Below are positions 9,011 to 19,292 of a stretch of DNA of 64,000 nucleotides, piece after piece; position 1 is the stretch's first letter, and each line of letters starts with the position of its first letter. The notes beneath the pieces are model-generated. The model was not told where the DNA came from and made no database searches. It saw only the letters and a list, made by a program, of their open reading frames with translations. Made by a program: the position numbers and the translations under genes. This DNA is from CAVSWT01 sp963775245 (GTDB lineage Bacteria; Bacteroidota; Ignavibacteria; Ignavibacteriales; Ignavibacteriaceae). The stretch covers positions 248,001 to 312,000 of the forward strand of contig CAVZID010000040.1 of the NCBI GenBank assembly GCA_963775245.1. Reading direction: 5' to 3'.

Positions 9011-10648
9011 TTAATTTGAATAAACTTTATTTAATACCTCTAATAAATTTTGTCCTCTTACCTGGCTTTCAGTTGCAATAATTTTACCATCCTTGTTCAC
9101 TAAAATAGGTTTGGGAATTCCTTCAACTTGAAATTCCTTTGCTAAATCACTTTTAAAACCATTATCTACAAAACTATGATCCCACGGCATTGGCCATTTT
9201 GCTTTTCTAAATTTTTCTATATCGCCAGCCTTCTGATCAAATGATAAACTAAGTATTTCAAATCCTTTATCATGATATTTTTTATATGCCTCATGAAGAT
9301 AGGGCATTTCACCAATACAAGGCTGGCACCAGCTTGCCCAGAAGTCAATTAAATAAACTTTTCCTTTCAAACTTTTATTGCTGAAAATCTTCCGGGAATC
9401 TATTAATGATTTTACAGAAAAACTTGGAACAGGTTTTCCGGCAGTTATTTTTGTGTCAATGACTATTAAGCTAGCATATTTCCCAAAAGGAGTTTCACTA
9501 AAATTATTTTTTAAATTAGATTGATATTTTTTTGCTTCCTCTAAATTTCCTGCACTTTGTGCTTCATCCATTTTTACATAAAACAAATAAGCAACAACTC
9601 CCATATCTTTATTTCGATTAATTACTTTATCAACATATTCATATTTATTTTTATTATTATCTTGTTGAATAGATAAATCCAAAACAGTTGGATCAATGCT
9701 CCAAAGATAAGATGAAGGTTCAATAGTTTTAAAAGCTTTCTTCACAATTTCATTATTTTGATTTTCTCCAGACAGATCAGCTAAATGTAGATAATTTATG
9801 TACTGAATATTCCTATCGAAATCGCTTGTGGCGGATTCAATTTTCTGTTTGATGTCGGCAAAATCCTTGCTGTAATCTATCTGCGGTTTCTGGCCGGGAG
9901 TCTTTGCTGCTTCAATTCTGTAATTTTTTTCTCTGGCATCAAGCCGCTCTCTTAATGAATACAATTTAGATTGTCTATCATCATTTCTAAAGGTAACTAC
10001 AGGTTTGATTTCATCTCTTTTTATTTTAGAAGGATCAAAAACAATTTTTACTTTTCCATCTTTTACAGCAACAACAGATCTATAATCACCGCCTCCATCA
10101 TAAACATATTTGTCAGACATAGTTCCATTAATGCTTCTTCCTGTTTTTTCTATACCAAGTAATTGGTAAGCCAGAGAGTCTTTATCTGTTTTGAATTCCG
10201 CAGTAAAAGTCCCATCATTTTGTTTTGTCATTCTTTGAGATGATCTAAAATTAAAATGATTAAAGTCTCCGATTATATTTACGTCTTCAAAATTATCTAC
10301 GTAATTATATCTTTGTAATTTTACATTAAGCTGAATGCTTTCTCTTCTATCATTTAAAATAGGAACAGTAATAGCCTCATGATTAACGCCTGAGAAAGTC
10401 AAATTAAAAATTCCATCATGCTTTAATTCAATTTCGTAACTGCCATCTTTGCTTATTTCTACTACCTGAATTGCTTTTCCGCTTGTGGTATAATTTAAAC
10501 TTACATTTGCTTTTACTAAAGATGTATTATCGCTGCCTAAAAGTTTTCCTTTTACGATTGTATAATCTGGTTGGGTTTGACATCCCGCTAAACTTAAAAT
10601 AAAAATTATCAATGAAAATATTTTTAGAGATGAATTACTGCTATTCAT
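9011..10648 (-). CDS. TlpA-like thioredoxin-domain lipoprotein
   Basis: Has a lipoprotein signal peptide with lipobox LAGC near residue 23. The N-terminal ~120 residues form a carboxypeptidase-regulatory-like beta sandwich. A long helical region follows, and the last ~150 residues are a TlpA/ResA-type thioredoxin domain with active site WASWCQPC and the cis-Pro region 'VEGIPKPILVNKDGK'. It probably acts as a membrane-anchored thiol reductase outside the cytoplasm. I place the start at the second ATG (10648) because AAGGA lies 6 bases before it but directly abuts the first ATG (10654). Same-strand MarR gene follows. About 545 residues is usual for Bacteroidota proteins that join this N-terminal region to TlpA. 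Confidence 0.88.
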   Translation of the reverse strand: MNSSNSSLKIFSLIIFILSLAGCQTQPDYTIVKGKLLGSDNTSLVKANVSLNYTTSGKAIQVVEISKDGSYEIELKHDGIFNLTFSGVNHEAITVPILNDRRESIQLNVKLQRYNYVDNFEDVNIIGDFNHFNFRSSQRMTKQNDGTFTAEFKTDKDSLAYQLLGIEKTGRSINGTMSDKYVYDGGGDYRSVVAVKDGKVKIVFDPSKIKRDEIKPVVTFRNDDRQSKLYSLRERLDAREKNYRIEAAKTPGQKPQIDYSKDFADIKQKIESATSDFDRNIQYINYLHLADLSGENQNNEIVKKAFKTIEPSSYLWSIDPTVLDLSIQQDNNKNKYEYVDKVINRNKDMGVVAYLFYVKMDEAQSAGNLEEAKKYQSNLKNNFSETPFGKYASLIVIDTKITAGKPVPSFSVKSLIDSRKIFSNKSLKGKVYLIDFWASWCQPCIGEMPYLHEAYKKYHDKGFEILSLSFDQKAGDIEKFRKAKWPMPWDHSFVDNGFKSDLAKEFQVEGIPKPILVNKDGKIIATESQVRGQNLLEVLNKVYSN

Positions 10649-10802
10649 TTTCATTCCTTTAATATTTAACTTAGTTACTAAATTATAGCTTAATTACTAC
10701 TATTTCAATTAAATTATTCTTCATGTATTTTTATTCTAATTTAATCGATATACTGAAAACCGGACGACTATTTTTTAATCAAACTAAGAATTCTTTTATA
10801 AT

Positions 10803-12908
10803 ATGATATTTCTAAATCCTGCCGTTCTATTTGGACTTTTAGCTGCTTCAATTCCTATTTTGATTCATCTTTTCAATCTCCGGAAATTAAAAAAAGTTGA
10901 ATTCAGCACTTTAAGATTTTTAAAAGAGCTGCAGAAAAATAAAATCAGAAAAATTAAATTGAAGCAATGGCTTTTGCTTGCTTTACGTGTAACGATTATT
11001 CTTTTTTTGGTAACTGCATTTGCGCGTCCGACTTTAAAAGGTGTTGCGATTGGAGGAACAACGTCAGCAGCGAAAACGACTTCGGTATTTATTTTGGATA
11101 ATACATTCAGTATGTCAGTTATTGATCAAAATGGATCTTATTTTAATCAGGCAAAAGAAGCAATTAGAAATTTAATTCAACACCTTCAAGAAGGAGACGA
11201 TGCTGCACTTATTTTAGTTTCAAACCCCGATGCACAAATAAAAGCCACTTCAAATTTAAATGAACTGCAAAAGAATGTTGATGATGCACAAATATCTTAC
11301 TCAAGTGGATTACTGCATAATGCGATAGTAAATGCAGGAAAGATACTGTCGAACTCTCAAAATTTTAACAAAGAGATTTATGTATTTTCAGATTTTCAAT
11401 CAAAACGTTTGGCAGATAAAAACTCTCTATCTGATTTAAGTGAACTGTTAAATGATAAAATAAATCTTTATACTTTTAATTATTCAGGCAAAGAAATTTA
11501 TAATATTGGGATTGATGAATTAAAGACTAACACCCAAATATTTGAAAAAGGAAAACCGGTAAGCTTTAATATTTCTGTTACAAATTATTCCTTAAAAAAT
11601 TCTGACAACATAGTTGTTTCATTGTTTATAAACGGACAAAGAAGCGGGCAGCAAAGTATTTCGCTTGGCCCTAAAGAAACGAAAATATTAACAATGGAAA
11701 CAGATGTTAAAGCCACGGGTTATGTAGATGTACTTGCTGAAATAGAAGACGATGATATTAATTATGATAATAAAAGATATACGAATCTTTTCATTCCCGA
11801 TGAAATTCCGGTTTTAATTTTTTCAAATTCAAATAGTGATTCAAGGTTTGTTAAACTGGCATTAACAGCTTCAGGAAATGATGGGCCGATTAAAATTACT
11901 GAGAAAAATTTCAATCAACTTTCATCATATAATTTATCTTCTTATGATGCAGTCATTGTAATTGGTTCCGAAATAGAAAACAACATTGAAAGATTAAAGC
12001 CTTATGCGGAAAGCGGCGGAGGATTGTTTTTAATGCCCGGTGAAAATTCAACGGTAGGAAATTTTAAAAAAATCACTGAATCATTGGGAATTTCTTCTCC
12101 AACTAAAGCAGTTGGTAAATTAAATGATAATAAAAATTCAATTCGATTTGATAAAGTTGAATTTAATCATCCAATATTTCAAGATATCTTTTCAAATAAT
12201 GAAAAGAAGAATGTGGAATCACCGGAAATATATTTTCACTTTGATCAGAAGGCCGGCATAAATGCAAATGAAGTTATTTCTTTAATTGATGGTTCTTCTT
12301 TTTTAAGTGATTATAAAATCGGGAAAGGAAAAGTATTATTGATGAATACGGCTCCTGTTATGAGCTGGTCAAATTTTCCAATCAAGAGTATATTTGTACC
12401 TTTAATGAACAAAGCAGTTTATTATCTATCTTCAAAGGATAGGAATGAAAATAATTTTGTTGCTGGCAGCAAAGTTAATATTCGCTTGCCTGAAATAAGT
12501 TCACCTCAATTAAAAATTGACAGGCCTGATAAAACAGAGGAATTTGTTAATCTTGAAGATTCAACAAATTTAAATTACTTAGCTTATGATAAAACAGATT
12601 TGATTGGTAATTATAAAATTTACAATAATAATAAATTGATTGAAGATTTTTCAATCAATAACAATCCACTTGAATCGTCAACAGAATATCTTAGCAACAA
12701 ACAATTTGATGACTATTTGAAAAGGATTAACTTCAAAGGGAAACATTTTGTAATAAATAAAAATCAAAATCCTGTTGAAGTTGTTTTACAATCAAGATTT
12801 GGTTCAGAACTTTGGAAATATTTTTTATTGGCAGCTTTAATTTTAGCTTTAATTGAAATGACAATTGCAAAAAATTCAAAAAAGGAATTAGTTACAAAGA
12901 TTGAATAA
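10803..12908 (+). CDS. BatA-type membrane protein with von Willebrand A domain
   Basis: The N-terminus (MIFLNPAVLFGLLAASIPIL...HLFNLRKLKKVEFSTLRFL) is the BatA N-terminal domain. It has one membrane helix, a cytoplasmic basic stretch, and a second helix (LLLALRVTIILFLVTAFARP) at ~58-78. A VWA domain starts near residue 93 with a MIDAS motif DNTFSMS. The middle holds Ig-like and DUF-type beta segments, and a final membrane helix (~675-693) is followed by a short charged tail. Related proteins occur in aerotolerance (Bat) operons, but no BatB/D/E or MoxR gene is adjacent, so the role is only inferred. A 63-base gap precedes hflX. Confidence 0.85.
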   Translation: MIFLNPAVLFGLLAASIPILIHLFNLRKLKKVEFSTLRFLKELQKNKIRKIKLKQWLLLALRVTIILFLVTAFARPTLKGVAIGGTTSAAKTTSVFILDNTFSMSVIDQNGSYFNQAKEAIRNLIQHLQEGDDAALILVSNPDAQIKATSNLNELQKNVDDAQISYSSGLLHNAIVNAGKILSNSQNFNKEIYVFSDFQSKRLADKNSLSDLSELLNDKINLYTFNYSGKEIYNIGIDELKTNTQIFEKGKPVSFNISVTNYSLKNSDNIVVSLFINGQRSGQQSISLGPKETKILTMETDVKATGYVDVLAEIEDDDINYDNKRYTNLFIPDEIPVLIFSNSNSDSRFVKLALTASGNDGPIKITEKNFNQLSSYNLSSYDAVIVIGSEIENNIERLKPYAESGGGLFLMPGENSTVGNFKKITESLGISSPTKAVGKLNDNKNSIRFDKVEFNHPIFQDIFSNNEKKNVESPEIYFHFDQKAGINANEVISLIDGSSFLSDYKIGKGKVLLMNTAPVMSWSNFPIKSIFVPLMNKAVYYLSSKDRNENNFVAGSKVNIRLPEISSPQLKIDRPDKTEEFVNLEDSTNLNYLAYDKTDLIGNYKIYNNNKLIEDFSINNNPLESSTEYLSNKQFDDYLKRINFKGKHFVINKNQNPVEVVLQSRFGSELWKYFLLAALILALIEMTIAKNSKKELVTKIE

Positions 12909-12971
12909 TTTCTGAATGGAAGAATGTTGATTTTAAACTGAACTGAATCTTGAACCTAAACTTAAAATTAT

Positions 12972-14237
12972 ATGATAGAAATTATAAATAAAACTACAGA
13001 ACGGGCAATATTAGTTGCATTAAATACAAAATATTTAAATCGCGAAATAGTTGAAGAACATTTATCCGAACTTGAAGAATTAGCTTTAACAGCAGGCGCG
13101 GATACAATTATTAAATTAATTCAAGATCGGTATGCAATGGATCCGGCTTTTTATGTAGGTAAAGGTAAAGCTGAAGAACTTGCGCAGCTTACTGAATTGA
13201 ATAATATTGACCTGGTTATTTTTGATGATGATTTATCCCCGGTACAGGTTAGAAATCTTGAAAGATTAGTAAATAAAAAAATAGTTGATCGAAGCGGATT
13301 GATTTTGGATATATTCGCTTCACGTGCAAAAACGAAGGAAGCAAAAACTCAAGTGGAACTTGCACAGCTTCAATACATGCTTCCAAGATTAACCAGAGCA
13401 TGGACGCACCTTTCAAAGCAGTACGGAGGAATTGGAACTAAAGGCCCCGGCGAAACTCAGATAGAAACAGATCGCCGAATGATTCGTACTAGAATTAGTC
13501 ATTTAAAAGAGAAGTTGACAAAAATTGAATCGCAAAGGGAAACTCAAAGCTTAAGCAGAAAAGATTTAATAAAAATTTCTTTAGTTGGATATACAAATGC
13601 GGGCAAATCAACTTTGTTTAATTTGCTTACTTCTGCAGATGTTTTTGCAGAAGATAAATTATTTGCTACGCTTGATTCAACTACACGTTCATTAGAGTTA
13701 AATAAAAATCAGAAAATATTATTGAGTGATACAGTAGGCTTCATTCGAAAATTACCTCCTAATTTAATCGCGTCATTTAAAAGTACTTTGAATGAAGTTA
13801 GAGACGCAGATATTATTCTGCATGTTATCGATTTATCCCATCAATATTATGAAGATCATATTCAGGTTGTTGAAGAAACTTTGAAAGAATTTGGAGGGAA
13901 TAAAAAAACTGTTATTAAAGTTTTTAACAAAGTTGATTTGATTAAAGACAAATCTAAAATTAGTTTTGTACTTAACAAATATGAAAAAGCAGTAGTAATT
14001 TCAGCACAACGCGGGATAAATATTTCAACACTTAAGGATAAAATATTAGAAGTAGTTGAAGATGAATTCATTGAAGAAAAAATAGATATCGAAATGAAAG
14101 ATTCTAAAATTGCCGCTAAGATACATTCACTCGCCGAAGTCCTTAATACTAGTTATGATGAAAATATAATTCATCTTACTTACAAAACGAATAAAGAAAA
14201 TTCACAAAAAATAAAAAAAATTATTTATGACAAATAA
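12972..14237 (+). CDS. hflX: GTPase HflX
   Basis: A ribosome-associated GTPase that binds the 50S subunit and helps split stalled or heat-damaged ribosomes. The N-terminal HflX domain (~1-115) has 'DPAFYVGKGKAEEL' and 'LSPVQVRNLE'. A helical linker contains 'GGIGTKGPGETQIETDRR', a hallmark of HflX. The G domain has G1 GYTNAGKS at residues 206-213, G3 'DTVGFIRKLP' and G4 'NKVD'. The length of 421 is normal. The stop overlaps the start of the ammonia-lyase gene by 11 bases, so the two are translationally linked. Confidence 0.96.
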   Translation: MIEIINKTTERAILVALNTKYLNREIVEEHLSELEELALTAGADTIIKLIQDRYAMDPAFYVGKGKAEELAQLTELNNIDLVIFDDDLSPVQVRNLERLVNKKIVDRSGLILDIFASRAKTKEAKTQVELAQLQYMLPRLTRAWTHLSKQYGGIGTKGPGETQIETDRRMIRTRISHLKEKLTKIESQRETQSLSRKDLIKISLVGYTNAGKSTLFNLLTSADVFAEDKLFATLDSTTRSLELNKNQKILLSDTVGFIRKLPPNLIASFKSTLNEVRDADIILHVIDLSHQYYEDHIQVVEETLKEFGGNKKTVIKVFNKVDLIKDKSKISFVLNKYEKAVVISAQRGINISTLKDKILEVVEDEFIEEKIDIEMKDSKIAAKIHSLAEVLNTSYDENIIHLTYKTNKENSQKIKKIIYDK

Positions 14238-15816
14238 AAAACTTGTTGTTGACGGAACCTCTCTTACCTTAGATAAAATTGAAAATTTTATATCACAAAA
14301 TCTTCAAGTTGAAATTTCTTCAAAAGCAAAAATTAAAATAAAGAAGTCTCGCACTTTAATTGAAAAATGGGTAGAGAATAACGAAGTAATTTATGGTGTC
14401 ACAACCGGTTTTGGCGAATTTTCGAATGTAAATATTAGTAAGAAAGATATTTTGAGACTTCAAGAAAATTTAATACTAAGTCACGCAGTTGGATGCGGTG
14501 AAAATCTTCCTCCCTTGATTGTAAAAATTATGATGCTGCTGCGATTGAATGCTTTGGCTCGAGGTTATTCAGGAATAAAACTGGAAACTCTTCAATTGCT
14601 AATTAATATGATAAACAACAATATAATCCCTGTTGTCCCTTCTCAAGGTTCTGTTGGGTCAAGCGGTGATCTTGTTCAACTTGCACATTTAGTTTTGGCA
14701 ATGATAGGGAAGGGGAGAGTTCAATGCTTCACTCCGTCGTTCTCCGAAGGAGAGAGTTTAGATTTCTGGGAATCAGTTTCAAATGAAAAGATTGTTTCAG
14801 CTAAAGAAGGGTTAAAAAAGTCTGGGTTAAAACCAATTGTCCTTGAAGCTAAAGAAGGTATTGCTCTAATTAATGGTACACAAATGATGACAGCATTTGC
14901 TTCTTACATTTCAATTCAAGCTAAAAAATCAATTAAGCTTGCAGATATGTCTGCAGCAATTTCTCACGAAGCATTACGGGCAACCGATAAAGCATTTGAT
15001 AAAAGAATACATGATCTTCGTCCTTTCCCGGGACAAATTACAACTGCAAAAAATATTTTAAAGTTAATTCATAATAGTGAAATAAGAAATTCGCATTTAG
15101 ATAATGATCCGCGTGTTCAAGATGCTTATTCGATCAGATGTGTTCCTCAAATTCATGGTGCTTCAAGAGACGCAATTGATTATGTAATATCAAGAGTTGA
15201 GATTGAAATTAATTCTGTTAATGATAATCCAATTATATTTCCTGATACTGAAGAGCATATTGAAGGAGGAAATTTTCACGGACAATCAATGGCGCTGGCA
15301 ATGGATTTTATGTCTATCGCATTATCTGAATTAGCTAATGTTTCCGAAAGAAGAATTGAAAGAATGGTAAACGGAGCATTAAGCGGGCTGCCAAGATTTC
15401 TTGCGGTTGAAGGTGGATTAAATTCAGGATTGATGATTGCCCAATATACTGCTGCTAGTTTAGTATCTGAAAATAAAGTTTTAGCACATCCGGCAAGTGT
15501 TGATTCAATTCCAACTTCTGCCAATCAAGAAGATCATAATTCCATGGGTTCAATTGCCGCACAAAAATGTTATAAGATTTTGCAGAATCTTCAAAATGTA
15601 TTATCAATTGAATTTTTAACTGCTGCTCAAGCATTAGAATTTTTAAAGCCATTAAAGTGCGGAGAGGGAACTTCAATAATTTATAAAAAAATAAGAGAAG
15701 TTGTTCCTCCTTTGAATGCTGATAGAGTACTTTATGATGATATTAAAAAAGTTTTGCATGTAGTAAAAAATGATTCTATATTGAATTCTGTTGAGAAAAA
15801 AGTTAAGCTGTCTTAA
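14227..15816 (+). CDS. hutH: Histidine/aromatic amino acid ammonia-lyase (MIO family)
   Basis: Family members remove ammonia from histidine (to urocanate) or from aromatic amino acids using the MIO prosthetic group. Visible: catalytic Tyr loop YGVTTGFG, LSHAVGCGE (His in the position used by histidine lyases), the MIO region GSVGSSGDL at 141-149, 'LEAKEGIALINGTQ', 'DNPIIF' and 'NQEDHNSMG', which is histidine-lyase-like (QEDH). The MIO tripeptide reads Ser-Ser-Gly (145-147) where Ala-Ser-Gly is usual. The protein has 529 residues, about 20 more than typical HutH. The surplus sits after 'MIGKG' and contains a small DNA palindrome at 14741. No hutU/hutI neighbours, and it overlaps hflX by 11 bases. 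Histidine lyase is most likely, but an aromatic lyase or aminomutase is possible. Confidence 0.82.
   Translation: MTNKKLVVDGTSLTLDKIENFISQNLQVEISSKAKIKIKKSRTLIEKWVENNEVIYGVTTGFGEFSNVNISKKDILRLQENLILSHAVGCGENLPPLIVKIMMLLRLNALARGYSGIKLETLQLLINMINNNIIPVVPSQGSVGSSGDLVQLAHLVLAMIGKGRVQCFTPSFSEGESLDFWESVSNEKIVSAKEGLKKSGLKPIVLEAKEGIALINGTQMMTAFASYISIQAKKSIKLADMSAAISHEALRATDKAFDKRIHDLRPFPGQITTAKNILKLIHNSEIRNSHLDNDPRVQDAYSIRCVPQIHGASRDAIDYVISRVEIEINSVNDNPIIFPDTEEHIEGGNFHGQSMALAMDFMSIALSELANVSERRIERMVNGALSGLPRFLAVEGGLNSGLMIAQYTAASLVSENKVLAHPASVDSIPTSANQEDHNSMGSIAAQKCYKILQNLQNVLSIEFLTAAQALEFLKPLKCGEGTSIIYKKIREVVPPLNADRVLYDDIKKVLHVVKNDSILNSVEKKVKLS
14741..14753. repeat. Small in-frame palindrome inside hutH
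   Basis: TCTCCGAAGGAGA (5-bp stem, GAA loop) lies within a stretch encoding CFTPSFSEGES that has no counterpart in usual HutH proteins. The insertion preserves the frame. It resembles, in style, the palindromic inserts in two sorting domains at 39304 and 40682. Confidence 0.35.
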
Positions 15817-15929
15817 CTTTACTCAAATTGTAAGTTGATAAATATTTATTTGCTTCATACAAAATTTTCTTACCTATAAACGAAATAATTTTAATTATAA
15901 ATACATAAACAATTTTGGGAGAATTTTTA

Positions 15930-18900
15930 ATGAAAAGGACAAATGCTTTTGTGCCATTATTATTTTCGTTTTTATTTTCGTTTTTATTTCTATTGATATT
16001 TACTGTAAAAATACTCCCGGAAGTAAAGTCAGATACGGATGAAATAAATAATTCACAAAAGGATACTACCGATATTTATTCTAGTTTAAAGTTTAGGAAT
16101 ATTGGGCCAGCAATAGGTGGAGGAAGAGTTACCTCTGTGGTTGGTATTTCAGGTAGTCCTGAAATTTATTACATAGGTGCAGCAGGAGGAGGAGTATTTA
16201 AAACAACAAATGCAGGCCATTCATGGAATGCTATCTTTACAAAATATCCTTCGTCAATTGGAGCAATTGCTTTAGCTCCATCAAACAATAATTTAATTTG
16301 GGTTGGAACAGGCGAATCAAATATTAGAAATGATGTAATTGATGGCCATGGAGTTTATTACTCTCCTGACGGCGGTTCAACATGGAAATTTATGGGATTA
16401 AAAGATGCTGGCCAGATATCAAAAATTGTAATTGATCCAAATGATCCCAAAACAGTTTTTGTTGCAGCAATAGGCCATGCCTGGGCACCAAATAAAGAAC
16501 GTGGTTTATTTAAGACCACTGATGGCGGGAAGAATTGGAATAAAGTTCTATTCGTAAATGATACAACTGGTGTAAGCGATGTTGTATTCCAGCCTGGTAA
16601 TCCGGAATTAATGCTTGCCGGTACATGGCAAGTTATTAGGCATCCTTGGGGATTAATTGACGGAGGAGCTGGAAGCAGTATTTATGAATCAAAAGATGAA
16701 GGTGAAACCTGGCAGAAACTTTCAAAAGGTTTACCCAAAAGTCCGCTAGGCAGAATTTCATTTGCAACTTCGTTAAGCAATCCTGATCATGTATACGCTT
16801 TAATTGAATCAAAACATGGTACGTTGTGGGATTCTCAAAATTTTGGTAAAGATTGGAAGATGGTTAGTAATAATCATCAAATTAATGTTCGCCCATTTTA
16901 CTTTTCTAAGATGGCAGTTGCTCCCAACAGTGACAATAAACTATATTTTCTTTCTTTCTTGATTACAGAATCAACAGATGGTGGGAAGACAGTAAAGTCG
17001 ATCAATAATGGAATTCATGTAGATCATCATTCTATTTGGATAGATCCTAAAAATCCAAATAGAATTATTGTTGGTAATGATGGCGGAGTCTATCAATCTC
17101 TAAATGCAGGTAAAGATTGGATTTATTTCAATAATATTCCAATTGAAGAATACTATCAAGTTGCAGCCGATACGCAATTAGTTTACAACTTAGGAGGGGG
17201 CTTGCAGGATAACAATGCCTGGTATGGCCCCTCGAGGAATCTAAAGGGCTCTAGTATTGATGGTTCAAATTGGTTTGTAGTTTCCGGTGGAGATGGAGAA
17301 TACGTTGTTCCTGCTCCCAGCAACCCAAATGTAGTTTATTCTGAAGCGCAAAACGGATATCTAAATAGACTCGATATAAAAACAGGGATACAAAAACATA
17401 TTCGTCCATATTTCTTTGACGTTACAGATAAAAGCCCTGATCAACTTAAATATAGATTTAATTGGACAACACCAATAGCTGTTTCAAGTAATAATGAGAA
17501 TGAAGTTTATTTAGGTGGAAATGTATTGTTTAGAACAGAAGATGGCGGGAATAATTGGAGCATAATTAGTCCGGATTTAACACGCAATGATAAGAGCAAA
17601 CAACAAAAGAGCGGAGGTTATATTAATCTTGATATGAGCGGCGCAGAAACTTATGGGACAATACTTTCCATAGGATTATCTCAACAAGATTCAAAAACTA
17701 TTTGGATAGGCACTGACGATGGCCAGGTTCAAGTTACAAAAGATGGAGGAAATAATTGGACGAACGTAACTAAAAATATTCCCCATCTTCCTGAATGGGG
17801 AAGGATATACCAATTGGATGTGTCCACATTTTCTCCTTCAACTTGTTATATTGCTGTTGATCTGCATATGCTGGATAATAAAAAGCCTTTTGTTTATAAA
17901 ACAAATGATTATCGGTGAAACTTGGAAAGATATTTCAGCAGGATTGCCTGATGATGCTCCGGCTCATGTTGTTAGAGAAGATCCAAATAAAAAAGGATTT
18001 CTATTTTTAGGCACGGAAACAGGGCTTTACTATTCAACTGATGACGGTGGCAAGTGGACAAACATTAAAAGTAATTTTCCTAATGTGCCTGTTTGGGATT
18101 TAAAATTTATAAAACAAACTCATGACTTAGCTGTTGCTACACATGGCCGTGGAATTTTTATTTTGGATAATATTTTGCCGCTTGAAGAGATAAGTAAACA
18201 AGTTTTAAATAGTGATTTTAATTTATTTTCAAATTTACCGGTATATAATTTTTATACTTGGAATAGAAGCGGTTTTGAGCAATCGAGCAGATACACTGCT
18301 CCAAATCCTCCTGGAGGTGCTGTAATTGATTATTATCTTAAGGACAAAATTGACTCATCAAATCAGAAAAAGAATGATAAAAAAGTTCCGGTTTTAATTA
18401 AGATAACGGACTCTCAAGGAACTGAAATTGATACTATTCATGGGTCAGCTCATAAAGGAATTAATCGAGTTCAATGGAATCTTCATTATAAAAGTGAAAC
18501 CCTATATGCGGCGGATACAATTGGAAATGAACATCCAAATCTACATAATGGCCCACAAGTATTGCCTGGAAAATATACTATTAATGTGATTGTAAATGGC
18601 AAAACAGTTTCTAATAATGTCATAGTAAAACCTGATCCGAGATTACCTTTTAATATGAAGAATGCTCAAACTCAATTTAATGCTGAACTACAGGTTTATA
18701 ATGATATTTCAGGATTGAATACAATGCTTAATAGAATTGATAACGTTCACAATCAAATAGAAAATTTAAATAACTCAATCAAAATTGTTGGCCAAGGAAA
18801 TCAAAGTTTGAAGGAAAAATATAAACCCCATTTAAAACAAGCTCATGAAATTGATTCGTTGATGAATGAAATTAAAGATACGGTCATGCAAACAAAAGCA

Positions 18901-19173
18901 CAAAAGGGAGTAGGAGAAGATGATATTCATTATCTTACTAGGCTGCATGATTGGCTGAATAATATTAGGTTTATTATAGGATGGGATTATAATGCTACTC
19001 CAAGTTTAGACATATTAAATGAATTAAAAGGCTTTGAAAAGCAGTTGAATTATTATATAGGTGCATATAATAATTTAGTTAGCACAAAGGTTAATGAATA
19101 TAATAAAGCAGCAGCCAAAGAAGGTTTGCCGATTTTATTTACCGGGCCTCCATTAAATATTCCGCAACTGTAA
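15930..19173 (+). pseudogene. Large secreted BNR/VPS10-type repeat protein, frameshift near 17913
   Basis: I start at ATG 15930 (GGGAGAA 6 bases upstream), not at the in-frame TTG 15915. A signal anchor (~5-30) is followed by many BNR/sortilin-like repeats with the pattern S-x-DGG-x-x-W ('TTNAGHSWN', 'SPDGGSTWK', 'TTDGGKNWNK', 'SKDEGETWQK'). The first frame ends at 17918. The second frame continues as YGETWKDISAGLPDDAP if one C at 17913 is removed (TAT[C]GGTGAA). The joined product is ~1080 residues, the usual size of this 'glycosyl hydrolase/VPS10-like' family in Bacteroidota. The C-terminal third has a FlgD-like Ig region ('GINRVQWNLHY') and a helical tail. No type IX sorting motif. Function unknown; probable extracytoplasmic propeller. 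Confidence 0.8.
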
Positions 19174-19292
19174 TGTTATGTAACAATAATTTAGTCTGCA
19201 ATCTAAAATGGATAAAAATATTCTTATAATATTAAATTTTGTGTAATTCTACTTAAATTAGAAACCAATAAAAATATTATTTTATACTTACA

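Noticed and set aside
17818..17915. Separate gene starting at ATG/TTG 17818 in the BNR locus
   Set aside because: The first ~30 codons of that frame are antisense to the sense of the protein; the true continuation begins at the one-base insertion near 17913.
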